Shown in pieces: positions 7,714 through 15,455 of a DNA stretch of 23,758 bases. A program made the position numbers and the translations under genes. The stretch lies in contig JAOTWK010000014.1 in NCBI GenBank assembly GCA_029862935.1, forward strand, positions 1 to 23,758, written 5' to 3'. This stretch comes from Gemmatimonadota bacterium (GTDB lineage: Bacteria > Gemmatimonadota > Gemmatimonadetes > Gemmatimonadales > GWC2-71-9). The notes below the pieces were generated by a model, which was not told where the DNA came from, did not search any database, and saw only the letters and a program-made list of their open reading frames with translations. Position 1 is the stretch's first letter. Every line of letters starts with the position of its first letter.

Positions 7714-9573
7714 ATGGTGAGTGACATCAAGCAGCGCAAGCGAGCTGCCGCCTCGCAAGTGTGGCAGGAGGCGCGTGAGATCATCTGGACTCGCCGGCGG
7801 CGTCTTGCCCTCGGTGGGGTCATCATGATCTTCAATCGCGCGGCGGGGCTCGTCATCCCGGGCTCGTCCAAGTTCCTGATCGACAATGTCATTGGTCAGA
7901 ATCGGGCGGAGTTGCTGTTCCCGCTCGCCGCGGTGGTCGGTGGCGCGGCGCTGGTGCAGTCCGGCACCTCCTTCGCGCTCTCGCAGGTGCTTGGGGTCAT
8001 GGCCCAGCGCGCCATCACCGACATGCGCAAGAGCGTCCAGGCGCATGTCAGCCGACTGCCGGTCAGCTACTTCGACTCGACCAAAACCGGCGTCTTGATC
8101 TCGCGCATCATGACCGACGCCGAGGGCATCCGGAACCTCGTCGGGACGGGCCTCGTGCAGTTGACGGGTGGGTTCGTGACGGCCGCCATCGCGCTCACGG
8201 TGCTCTTCGTTCTCAACTGGGAACTCACCCTGATCATCCTGATCGTGTTGGGAACGTTCGCCGTTGCGATGACCACTGCTTTTAAGCGCCTGCGACCGCT
8301 GTTTCGTGAGCGCGGCAAGATCAACGCCGAAGTAACGGGGCGCTTGGGTGAGTCGTTGGGCGGCATTCGCGTGGTCAAGGCGTACGTGGCGGAACGAGCC
8401 GAGCACCTCGTATTCGCGCGGGGCGCGCATCGCCTGTTCCGGAACATCGCGAAATCGATCACGGGTATCGCGATGATCACGTCGTTCACGACGCTGATCA
8501 TCGGTGCGGTGGCCGTGATCATGATCGTGGTCGGCGGTCGGGCCATCATGGCCGAGACGATGACGCTGGGCGACTTCATCATGTACCTCCTCTTCACCGG
8601 TCTGGTGGCGCGACCACTCATCGACATCTCCCAGATTGGGACGCAGATCTCCGAGGCGTTTGCGGGGTTGGATCGGATTCGCGAAGTCCGCCGCATGCTG
8701 ACGGAGCAGGATGAGGATGCGTCGCGGGAACCGATGGAACGGGTCGACGGCGAGATCGTGTTCGAGGATGTGTCGTTCGAGTACGACGCGGACGTGCCCG
8801 TGCTCAAGGGTGTGTCCTTCCGCGCGGCACCTAGCACGACGACCGCGTTGGTCGGCTCGAGTGGATCCGGCAAGAGCACGCTCATCTCGTTGGTCATGGC
8901 GTTCAATGAGCCCAAGTCCGGCAAGATCTCTGTCGATGGCCGGGACCTCGCCACGATCCGGATGGGCGACTACCGGCGGATGCTCGGTGTGGTGCTGCAA
9001 GAGAATTTCTTGTTCGACGGGACGATCGCCGAGAACATTGCCTTCTCACGGCCGCATGCCACGCTGGACGAGATTCGCGAGGTGGCGCAGGTTGCCCACG
9101 CCTATGAGTTCATCGAGCAGTTCGAGCACGGATACGACACGATCGTGGGTGAGCGGGGTGTCAAGCTCTCCGGCGGACAGCGCCAACGGATCGCCATCGC
9201 GCGGGCGATCCTGGCCGATCCGCGCATCCTCATTCTCGACGAGGCCACGTCGAGTCTGGACAGTGACAGCGAGGCGATGATCCAAGACGGTCTGCGCACG
9301 CTGCGACGTGGCCGCACCACGTTCGTCATTGCCCATCGGTTGTCGACGATTCGGAGCGCCGACCAAATTCTCGTGTTGGAAGGTGGCGAGATCATCGAGC
9401 GGGGGAGCCATAGTCAATTGCTGGCCAAGCGCGGTCGGTATCGCCATCTCTACGACAAGCAGTACATGCTGGAACACGATCGCTTCATCAACCCGGGCGA
9501 GGATTTCACACCCGAGGTCGAGCGTCCCGTTCCCGAGAAGGCCGACTCGGCGGACGTCCCCAGAGATCTTTGA
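7714..9573 (+). CDS. ABC exporter, fused permease and ATPase (MsbA-like half-transporter)
   Basis: 619 residues from ATG 7714. The N-terminal membrane domain has six predicted helices (about 32-320) with the coupling-region motif LPVSYFDSTKTG (115-126). The C-terminal ATPase has Walker A GSSGSGKST (381-389), Q-loop VVLQENFLFDG, signature LSGGQRQR (485-492), Walker B ILILDEATSSLD (506-515) and switch His541. All catalytic residues are intact; the protein should work as a homodimer in the inner membrane. Lipid or hydrophobic-compound export is typical for this type, but the substrate cannot be told. In-frame starts at TTG 7642, ATG 7651 and TTG 7681 would add up to 24 residues. None has a clear ribosome-binding site, and 7714 gives the usual N-terminus. 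The MFS gene follows after 71 bases. Confidence 0.9.
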   Translation: MVSDIKQRKRAAASQVWQEAREIIWTRRRRLALGGVIMIFNRAAGLVIPGSSKFLIDNVIGQNRAELLFPLAAVVGGAALVQSGTSFALSQVLGVMAQRAITDMRKSVQAHVSRLPVSYFDSTKTGVLISRIMTDAEGIRNLVGTGLVQLTGGFVTAAIALTVLFVLNWELTLIILIVLGTFAVAMTTAFKRLRPLFRERGKINAEVTGRLGESLGGIRVVKAYVAERAEHLVFARGAHRLFRNIAKSITGIAMITSFTTLIIGAVAVIMIVVGGRAIMAETMTLGDFIMYLLFTGLVARPLIDISQIGTQISEAFAGLDRIREVRRMLTEQDEDASREPMERVDGEIVFEDVSFEYDADVPVLKGVSFRAAPSTTTALVGSSGSGKSTLISLVMAFNEPKSGKISVDGRDLATIRMGDYRRMLGVVLQENFLFDGTIAENIAFSRPHATLDEIREVAQVAHAYEFIEQFEHGYDTIVGERGVKLSGGQRQRIAIARAILADPRILILDEATSSLDSDSEAMIQDGLRTLRRGRTTFVIAHRLSTIRSADQILVLEGGEIIERGSHSQLLAKRGRYRHLYDKQYMLEHDRFINPGEDFTPEVERPVPEKADSADVPRDL

Positions 9574-9644
9574 GTGGGCAGTGACCATCGGGCGATCGCA
9601 GATCCGATCCCAATTCCGCACGTGCTGACGAGAGGACCAGAGCC

Positions 9645-10949
9645 ATGACCGACGCGCAGGCTGCCAACGGGACGGCCAAGTCGTCACCGCCTGTGATGTT
9701 TCGTTGGGCGGTGATGGTGATCATCTCGCTGGCGATGTTCGGCAACTATTACGTCTACGATTCCATCGCCCCCATCGCCGACATTCTCAAGGCCGATCTC
9801 GGTTTCAGCGACGAGAACATTGGGCAGCTCTACTCGTTCTACAGTATCGCCGCCGTCGTCGTGCTCTTGATCGGCGGCATCGTCATCGACCGATTCGGCA
9901 CGGCCAAGTCCACGATTATTTTCGGTTCCATCTGTGCGGTCGCTGGCGTCTTGAACGCGATCTCCGCGGAGCTGACGGTCATGCTGGTGGCCCGCGTGCT
10001 GTTGGGGATTGGCTCGGAGCCGCTGATCGTCGCCATCACGACCGCGCTTGCCAAGTGGTTCAAAGGCAAGGAGCTGAGTTTCGCGTTCGGGCTCAATCTG
10101 ACTATTGCCCGACTCGGCTCGGTCGCGGCCGACAACTCTCCGAGCTGGGCGGGCTTCGCGTATACCGGCTGGCAGATGCCGCTCGTCGTCGCAGCGGTGC
10201 TCGGGGCCCTTTGTGTGTTCTCGCCCATTGGGTATGCCGCATTCGAGCGGCATGCCGAGCGCCGGTACGAGCTCGGTGAAGCCGGAGAGACGGACAAGTT
10301 CGTGTGGGGCGACCTGTTCCGATTCGACCGGTCGTTTTGGCTCGTCGTTGCTCTGTGTGCCACGTTCTATTCGGCGATCCTCCCGTTCCGCAGTTTTGCG
10401 ATCAAGTTCTTCATCGAGAATCATGGCATGACGCGCGAGGCCGCCGGGGCGATGAACAGCATGCTGCCGCTCGCCGCCATGGTGGCGACCCCGATCTTCG
10501 GGCTCTTGGCGGATCGCTTTGGCAAGCGCGCGCTCATGATGGCGGGGGCGTCGTTCCTCATCATGCCGGTCTATCTGATGATGGCCTACCACGTGACGCC
10601 ACTCGGCGTACCGGTGGCCATGATGGGGGTGGCGTATTCGCTCATTCCGGCGGTCATGTGGCCGTCGGTGGCGTACATCGTGCCGCAGCAACGGCTGGGC
10701 ACGGCCTACGCGGTCATGACGCTGGTGCAGCAGATCGGTGTGGCGGCGATGAACTGGATCATCGGTCGAACCAACGACGCCTATGGGGCAACCGCGGCCA
10801 ATCCCGACGGCTACGTCGCGGGCATGTGGATCTTCTCGATCCTCGGGATTCTCGGCATCATCTTCGCGATCGCCCTGCGCCGAGTCGAGACCGGTCCGAA
10901 GGCCCACGGGCTGGAGACCATTACGACGAAGACGTCGAAAGCGGAGTAG
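9645..10949 (+). CDS. MFS transporter, MFSD1-like
   Basis: 434 residues with twelve predicted transmembrane helices. GGIVIDRFGTAKST (77-90) is the MFS loop 2-3 motif, and GLLADRFGKRALM is its counterpart in the second half. The stretch WFKGKELSFAFGLNLTIARL (138-157) closely resembles animal MFSD1, as does the N-terminal FGNYYVYDSIAPI region. From memory, vertebrate MFSD1 is a lysosomal dipeptide uniporter, so a peptide or amino-acid substrate is a reasonable guess for this inner-membrane protein. The ATG at 9645 is preceded by AGAGGA with eight bases of spacing, which fixes the start. It lies 71 bases behind the ABC exporter gene and may be co-transcribed with it. A small stem-loop follows the stop codon. 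Confidence 0.88.
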   Translation: MTDAQAANGTAKSSPPVMFRWAVMVIISLAMFGNYYVYDSIAPIADILKADLGFSDENIGQLYSFYSIAAVVVLLIGGIVIDRFGTAKSTIIFGSICAVAGVLNAISAELTVMLVARVLLGIGSEPLIVAITTALAKWFKGKELSFAFGLNLTIARLGSVAADNSPSWAGFAYTGWQMPLVVAAVLGALCVFSPIGYAAFERHAERRYELGEAGETDKFVWGDLFRFDRSFWLVVALCATFYSAILPFRSFAIKFFIENHGMTREAAGAMNSMLPLAAMVATPIFGLLADRFGKRALMMAGASFLIMPVYLMMAYHVTPLGVPVAMMGVAYSLIPAVMWPSVAYIVPQQRLGTAYAVMTLVQQIGVAAMNWIIGRTNDAYGATAANPDGYVAGMWIFSILGILGIIFAIALRRVETGPKAHGLETITTKTSKAE

Positions 10950-10953
10950 GGGA

Positions 10954-10969
10954 TCGCTAGGGTTAGCGA
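10954..10969 (+). terminator. Short stem-loop after the MFS gene, possible weak terminator
   Basis: TCGCTA (10954-10959) and TAGCGA (10964-10969) form a perfect six-base-pair stem with a GGGT loop, five bases after the MFS stop codon. No T-run follows (CACAAAG), so an intrinsic terminator is only a possibility. The position fits the end of the transporter transcription unit. Confidence 0.35.
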
Positions 10970-11033
10970 CACAAAGATGGTTTAGCTCGTTCAGCAGCTG
11001 CCGTCTGTGCGCAGGCGCTCTGACGTCCCCCAA

Positions 11034-11050
11034 TTGACGGTTACTTGACG
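11034..11050 (+). promoter_or_regulatory. Two TTGACG hexamers one helical turn apart upstream of the acyltransferase
   Basis: TTGACG occurs at 11034-11039 and again at 11045-11050, eleven bases apart, in the 255-base gap between the MFS gene and the acyltransferase gene. Each resembles a -35 element, but no convincing -10 lies 16-18 bases downstream of either (candidates CAGCTA, TGGGGT). The spacing would also suit a dimeric regulator. The rest of the gap (10970-11204) shows nothing else I can name. Confidence 0.2.
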
Positions 11051-11204
11051 CTGGCGCAGCTAAGTAATGGGGTACTCATCCGGGAGGCTCGTCCGTGGGG
11101 GGTGAGCTCGTCCAGCCCCGCCGCGCAAGAACGAGACGCGCCGCGCGCGTGGAGCCCCAACTGGCGTACCTAGCCGATGCCGACGCTTCAACCTGGTCGC
11201 TAGC

Positions 11205-12518
11205 ATGTCCGGTGTGACCTTGGGAAGCTGGCCCGGTCCCCCTGGTCGTTATCACGCAATGGACGGCCTGCGGGGAAGCATGATGCTGCTGGGCGTGGCG
11301 CTCCATGCGGCCGTCGCCTACATGCGCACCCCCCTGGGCGAGTTGTGGGGCTTCAAGGACCAGCACACGCACTACGGCTTCGACGTGCTCGTCGCTGTGG
11401 TGCACACCTTTCGCATGCCGGTCTTCTTCGTCATGGCTGGGTTCTTTGCCGCGTTGTTGTTCTACCAGCGCGGAGCCCACCAGATGATTCGCAACCGCGC
11501 GCAGCGCGTGCTCGTACCGCTCGCGATCGGGTGGCTTGTGCTCTTCCCCCTCACGATTGCAGGGTTCGCATTTGCGAGGTTGGGGGGGGCAGCGAACGCC
11601 ACGTCTGATGCCATCCGCTACGCCGCAAGCACGGCAATGCTTGAGCACCTTCAGCTCTTGCACCTCTGGTTCCTATTTGATCTGTTGGTGTACTACGGTG
11701 CGGCGCTGCTCGTATGCCGGTTGGTGCACCGGACGCCCGATGCCAGGCGCCGCAACGTCGCCGTTGGCTTCGGGTGGCTCCTGCAACGCTGGTACGCCCC
11801 ACTACTCCTGGCCGTCCCAACCGTGCTGACACTGGCACCGATGCCGTCCGGCATGCTCGAAACGCCCGGGACATTTCTCCGACCGCCAGCAACGCTCGCG
11901 GCGCATGGAGTCTTCTTCACGTTCGGCTGGTTGCTCTATCTGCGACGGGATCTGTTGCAGAGCCTGACGAAGCACGCCTGGGGTCGCACGTTGGCGGGGT
12001 GCGCACTGTTTCCCCTGCACGGCCTAGCGGTCATCCGGCTCGCTGGGCAGGCTGACCAAACGCTGCGCGGCGTTGCGATCGTGAGCTTGGCCGTGATGAT
12101 CTGGCTCTTCGTGTTCGGCCTGACAGGTCTGTTTGTACGGTACCTCGGCTCGCAGCGACCGCTCGGACGCTATGTGGCGGACGCGTCGTACTGGTTCTAC
12201 CTCCTTCACCTGCCGTTGGTGGTCTGGGGCTCCGGTTTGTTGGCCGGCCGGCCCTGGCCGGCCGGCGTGAAGTACGCCGTGCTTCTCACGGCCGTGGTTG
12301 TGGTCTGCTGGGGGACCTACGATGTAGCGGTTCGCCCCACCATCGTTGGCGTCTTCCTGAATGGACGACGATATCCTCGGGGGCTACCTGCGCCCGCAAC
12401 GTCCGAGATGCGACCTCTTGCAGGACCGGACGGCCGCGTATCGACGACGCCGGTGGAGCCCCACACGGGTTCCACGATATCAGTGCCTGGCAGGAGGTCG
12501 ATCAATGTCCAGCGTTAA
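11205..12518 (+). CDS. Membrane acyltransferase, acyltransferase-3 (OpgC-like) family
   Basis: 437 residues with about ten transmembrane helices. The N-terminus carries the family motif around the first helix, HAMDGLRGSMMLLGVALHA (17-35), with Arg23 and His34 matching the residues needed for acyl transfer. FRMPVFFVMAGFFAALL and RVLVPLAIGWLVLFPL are also typical. Such proteins move acyl groups (acetyl, succinyl or longer) onto sugars or lipids at the inner membrane; OpgC acts on osmoregulated glucans. ATG 11205 has no clear ribosome-binding site. The last 14 bases overlap the following radical SAM gene, so it is probably the first gene of that operon. The C-terminal 55 residues are polar and low in conservation. 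Bases 12243-12266 within it form a strong GC palindrome. Confidence 0.87.
   Translation: MSGVTLGSWPGPPGRYHAMDGLRGSMMLLGVALHAAVAYMRTPLGELWGFKDQHTHYGFDVLVAVVHTFRMPVFFVMAGFFAALLFYQRGAHQMIRNRAQRVLVPLAIGWLVLFPLTIAGFAFARLGGAANATSDAIRYAASTAMLEHLQLLHLWFLFDLLVYYGAALLVCRLVHRTPDARRRNVAVGFGWLLQRWYAPLLLAVPTVLTLAPMPSGMLETPGTFLRPPATLAAHGVFFTFGWLLYLRRDLLQSLTKHAWGRTLAGCALFPLHGLAVIRLAGQADQTLRGVAIVSLAVMIWLFVFGLTGLFVRYLGSQRPLGRYVADASYWFYLLHLPLVVWGSGLLAGRPWPAGVKYAVLLTAVVVVCWGTYDVAVRPTIVGVFLNGRRYPRGLPAPATSEMRPLAGPDGRVSTTPVEPHTGSTISVPGRRSINVQR
12243..12266. repeat. GGCCGGCC-rich inverted repeat inside the acyltransferase gene
   Basis: Two 11-base arms (12243-12253 and 12256-12266) are perfect reverse complements separated by CT, all G/C. 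Each arm contains GGCCGGCC. The same 11-base arm sequence appears at 6981-6991 and the octamer near 13573. It encodes Gly-Arg-Pro-Trp-Pro-Ala in the acyltransferase, so it may be only a by-product of codon choice. Confidence 0.5.
12492..12497 (+). promoter_or_regulatory. Strong ribosome-binding site fixing the first radical SAM start
   Basis: AGGAGG lies seven bases before ATG 12505, inside the acyltransferase coding sequence. It is the best Shine-Dalgarno sequence in the window and rules out the longer in-frame start at 12361, whose first 48 residues look like an out-of-frame reading of the acyltransferase. Confidence 0.8.
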
Positions 12519-13899
12519 GTTCCTCCTGATTCACCCCGCGTCGGCTCGGGCACGAGCGCTTCGCGGGCGCCGCAGGCCGACCGACCGGATCTTCCAACAA
12601 TCGGTTCTGCCGTGTCTCTATGTCGCAGCTGCCACGCCGCCTTGGGTGCACACGCACATCGTCGACGAGGACGTCGAGTCCATCGACTTCGAGGCAGATG
12701 TCGACCTGGTTGGTCTCTCGTTCATGACGCTGAGCGCGCCGCGAGCCTACGAAGTCGCCGACCGTTTTCGCAGGGAGCGAGGTATCCCGGTGATCATGGG
12801 TGGTTTCCATCCCACCGTGTGTCCCGAGGACGCGCTGTCCCACGCCGATGCGATCTGTGTCGGCGATGCGGAAAACAAGATGGCGCAGATCATGGTAGAT
12901 CTTCGCGCGGGTCGGCTCCAGCGCATCTACGATGGCCCGCCGCCGGACCTGGCCGATCTCCCGTTGCCCAATCGCCGCCTCTTGAGCCGCTGGCGCCACG
13001 CCCCGATCGATACGATTCAAGCAACCCGAGGCTGCCCGTATCGGTGCACGTTCTGCTCCGTCACGGCGTTTCATAACCACACGTATCGCACGCGCCCCGT
13101 CGAGCAGGTTGTCGACGAGCTCCGCACCCTGCGGACTCGCGTCCTGTTCGTTGACGACAACCTGATTGTCGATCGGGATTACGCGATGGAGCTCTTCGCG
13201 GCCATTGCGCCGCTCAAGAAGCGGTGGTACAGCCAGTGTAGTACGAGCATCGCCGACGACGCCGAGCTGCTGCGCCGAGCGGCCGCCAGCGGGTGTCGGG
13301 GCCTGTTCGTCGGATTCGAGTCGTTGTCGGAGCCCAACCTGGATGCGTGGCGCAAGGGGTTCAATCGCCCGCGCACATATGCCCGCACTGTCAAGAAGCT
13401 CCACAACGCCGGTATCGCCGTCTTCGCGGGGATCGTGTTCGGCATGGACGACGACACACCGGCCGTCTTTCGACGCACCCTCGAGTTCCTCGATCAAGCG
13501 GAGCTGGATTTTGCCGCGGCGAACGTCCTCACGCCGTTTCCTGGAACCCCTCTGTACGACGAGATGGAGCGGGCCGGCCGCATCTTCGAGCGCGACTGGG
13601 CCAAGTACGATTTCAACCATGTCGTGTTCCACCCGCAGCATATGAGCGCAGCAACGCTGCAGCACGGTGCCTACTGGGTCCGTGCGCAGTTCTACGATCG
13701 CAAGCCCGTCGCGCGGCGCATCATGCGCTCGCTAGGGTACCTCGACCCCGGCACGGTGCTCCACGCGATCGTGCCCCTCAATGTGGGTTTCCGCTCACGC
13801 ATGGGACGGAGCGGGACGATGCAGACCGGGCTCGAATATTGTCCCCCTCCGGCAGACCCGCACGACCGGTGGTCGCCCGTGTCGCAGGGCGTCGAGTGA
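12505..13899 (+). CDS. B12-binding-type radical SAM enzyme (first copy)
   Basis: 464 residues. The N-terminal part (about 1-150) has the Rossmann-like cobalamin-binding-domain layout, with VDLVGLSFMTLSAPRAYEVA and VIMGGFHPTVCPEDAL. The radical SAM domain carries the cluster-binding C-x3-C-x2-C as CPYRCTFC (Cys177, 181, 184), then FVDDNLIVD, the GFESL glutamate motif and TPFPGTPLYDEME. This class catalyses methylations, cyclisations or other C-C chemistry on lipids and natural products; hopanoid and bacteriochlorophyll enzymes are relatives in architecture. No canonical DxHxxG histidine motif is visible, which is common among such proteins. It starts within the acyltransferase gene and its stop overlaps the GH3-like start (GTGA). 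It is clearly paralogous to the enzyme at 20205 (shared CTFCSVTAFH). Cytoplasmic or membrane-associated. Confidence 0.88.
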   Translation: MSSVKFLLIHPASARARALRGRRRPTDRIFQQSVLPCLYVAAATPPWVHTHIVDEDVESIDFEADVDLVGLSFMTLSAPRAYEVADRFRRERGIPVIMGGFHPTVCPEDALSHADAICVGDAENKMAQIMVDLRAGRLQRIYDGPPPDLADLPLPNRRLLSRWRHAPIDTIQATRGCPYRCTFCSVTAFHNHTYRTRPVEQVVDELRTLRTRVLFVDDNLIVDRDYAMELFAAIAPLKKRWYSQCSTSIADDAELLRRAAASGCRGLFVGFESLSEPNLDAWRKGFNRPRTYARTVKKLHNAGIAVFAGIVFGMDDDTPAVFRRTLEFLDQAELDFAAANVLTPFPGTPLYDEMERAGRIFERDWAKYDFNHVVFHPQHMSAATLQHGAYWVRAQFYDRKPVARRIMRSLGYLDPGTVLHAIVPLNVGFRSRMGRSGTMQTGLEYCPPPADPHDRWSPVSQGVE

Positions 13900-15455
13900 C
13901 GGGAGGAGTCCTCAGCCGGCTAGCCAGACTCCCGGCCACCCCGCTGGGGCGCCTGCGGCGCGCGCTGCGTGATCCGGTCCGTACGCAACACCGGCTCCTC
14001 CGCAAGCTGTTGCGGCGGGCCGAACACACGGACTGGGGTCGCACGCACGGCTTTGCGCCTGCCCTCCAAAGCGACGATGTGGTGCAGGCCTTCCAGGAGT
14101 ACCAGGGTTTGAATAGCTACCATGCCGTTCGAGCGTACGTGGACCGCGCGCGTGCCGGTGAGGCGAATGTGCTGTGGCCCGGCCGCACGCGTCACTTCGG
14201 CATCTCGAGTGGCACGGTCTCGTCGGGTCAGTTGATTCCGGTGAGCCCCGCGATGCTCCGGGCGATGACGAGGAGCAGTCTCGTGCCCGGCTTGCAGTAC
14301 GGGAGTGTCAGAAGCTTCGGGTATCTCGGAGGCAAGATCCTGAGCATCCCCGGTGGTGTCTCGGAGGATCCCGCGCGGCCGGGCGTCTGGGTGGGCGAAG
14401 TCAGCGGGCTGATGGCGGCTGCGGTGCCGAACGTAATGAGCCGGCGCTTCCAGGCCATACCGCGGCAGTTGATGCTCATGGAAGGGTGGGATGAGAAGCT
14501 GCAGCAGATCGCGACGCACACCGCACGACAGGACATCAGGGCGATCATTATGGTGCCGAGCTGGGCGCCGATGCTGTTCGATATGGTGTTGGGCTCTTCC
14601 CAGTCGGACGCCACCACGCACGCGGCCCGCGTGCGTGAGGTCTGGCCTGGACTACAGGTGTTCTTTTCAGGTGGTGTGGCCCTGCGGTCGTACCGGCCCA
14701 TTCTCGAGCGGTACCTAGGCTCCGATGTCGATCTCATCGAGTCGTATTCCGCATCCGAAGGCTTCTTCGCCTTTCAGGATGACGTCGACGCGTGCGACCT
14801 CCTGCTGCACGTCGACAGCGGCGTGTTCTACGAATTCGTGCGAATCGAGGAGGTGGACCGTGATCGTCCTGCGCGCCACACGGTGGCCGACGTCGAGCCC
14901 GGCGTGGACTACGCGCTGTTCGTCTCGACGTGCAGCGGACTCTGGGCATACGAGGTCCAGGATGTGGTCCGCTTCACCTCAACGAGTCCACTGCGCCTCA
15001 GGGTCGTGGGCCGCACGGGTGCGATCCTCGACGAGTTCGGTGAGGCTCTTCATGCCGAAGAGGTAGAGCTGGCCCTCGCGCATGCTGCGCGTCTCACCGG
15101 CGCGCGCTGTCTGCACCATCATGTCACGTACGCGCCAACGACCGGCGCTGTCACGCAACACGAGTGGCTCCTGGAGTTTGCCGTTGCGCCCGACGACCTC
15201 GGGGCATTCACGGCGGCGTTAGACGGGTATCTCCAAGAGCACAACCGACATTACCTGATTCGGCGCGAGCCGGGCGTGCTGGCCCCACCGGCCGTGACGG
15301 TGTTGCCGAGCGGAGCGTGCGTGACCTATCTGCGGCGCCATCGGACTCGGATGAGCGCGCAAACGAAGCTGCCGTCGGTGAGCCCGGACCGCGACGTGGC
15401 GACGGGATTGCGTGAAGCGGCCGGCTCCCTCGTAGTGGAGAGCGGCCTGCAGTGA
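13896..15455 (+). CDS. GH3-like acyl-adenylating/amide synthetase family protein
   Basis: 519 residues resembling the GH3 auxin-responsive family, whose plant members adenylate a carboxylic acid and join it to an amino acid. Family regions visible: FGISSGTVSSGQLIP (101-115) for the phosphate loop, FFSGGVALRSYRPILERYLG (256-275), ESYSASEGFFAF (282-293) for the second ATP motif, and LWAYEVQDVVRF (349-360) for the third. Two departures stand out. The phosphate loop is a residue shorter and lacks the usual lysine, and the glycine expected before Asp357 is Gln. The enzyme may therefore use an altered reaction. The GTG at 13896 overlaps the previous stop (GTGA), and its own stop overlaps the next gene's GTG. 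The reading frame is open far upstream (to 13293), but that is inside the radical SAM gene and is not used. Confidence 0.83.
   Translation: MTGGVLSRLARLPATPLGRLRRALRDPVRTQHRLLRKLLRRAEHTDWGRTHGFAPALQSDDVVQAFQEYQGLNSYHAVRAYVDRARAGEANVLWPGRTRHFGISSGTVSSGQLIPVSPAMLRAMTRSSLVPGLQYGSVRSFGYLGGKILSIPGGVSEDPARPGVWVGEVSGLMAAAVPNVMSRRFQAIPRQLMLMEGWDEKLQQIATHTARQDIRAIIMVPSWAPMLFDMVLGSSQSDATTHAARVREVWPGLQVFFSGGVALRSYRPILERYLGSDVDLIESYSASEGFFAFQDDVDACDLLLHVDSGVFYEFVRIEEVDRDRPARHTVADVEPGVDYALFVSTCSGLWAYEVQDVVRFTSTSPLRLRVVGRTGAILDEFGEALHAEEVELALAHAARLTGARCLHHHVTYAPTTGAVTQHEWLLEFAVAPDDLGAFTAALDGYLQEHNRHYLIRREPGVLAPPAVTVLPSGACVTYLRRHRTRMSAQTKLPSVSPDRDVATGLREAAGSLVVESGLQ

Noticed and set aside
7624..9000. Minus-strand open frame of 458 codons inside the ABC exporter gene
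   Set aside because: Asp/Arg/His-rich composition with no motif, fully antisense to a gene with all ABC signatures. It is a typical codon-bias shadow in GC-rich DNA.
9684..11033. Minus-strand open frame of 449 codons opposite the MFS gene
   Set aside because: His/Arg/Asp-rich, hydrophilic throughout and no family features; the plus strand encodes a clear twelve-helix transporter with a ribosome-binding site.
10970..11204. Possible tRNA or small RNA in the gap before the acyltransferase gene
   Set aside because: No cloverleaf, T-loop or conserved RNA motif could be found; only short repeats are visible.
12361..12504. Longer start of the first radical SAM gene
   Set aside because: The 48 added residues overlap the acyltransferase gene, and AGGAGG is correctly spaced before ATG 12505.
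12502..13665. Minus-strand open frame of 387 codons in the first radical SAM gene
   Set aside because: Shadow of a gene with an intact CxxxCxxC motif; charged, motif-free translation.
13293..13895. Upstream extension of the GH3-like gene giving 720 residues
   Set aside because: The added 201 residues are Arg/Pro/His-rich, lie inside the radical SAM gene in another frame, and the GTGA overlap supplies a natural start at 13896.
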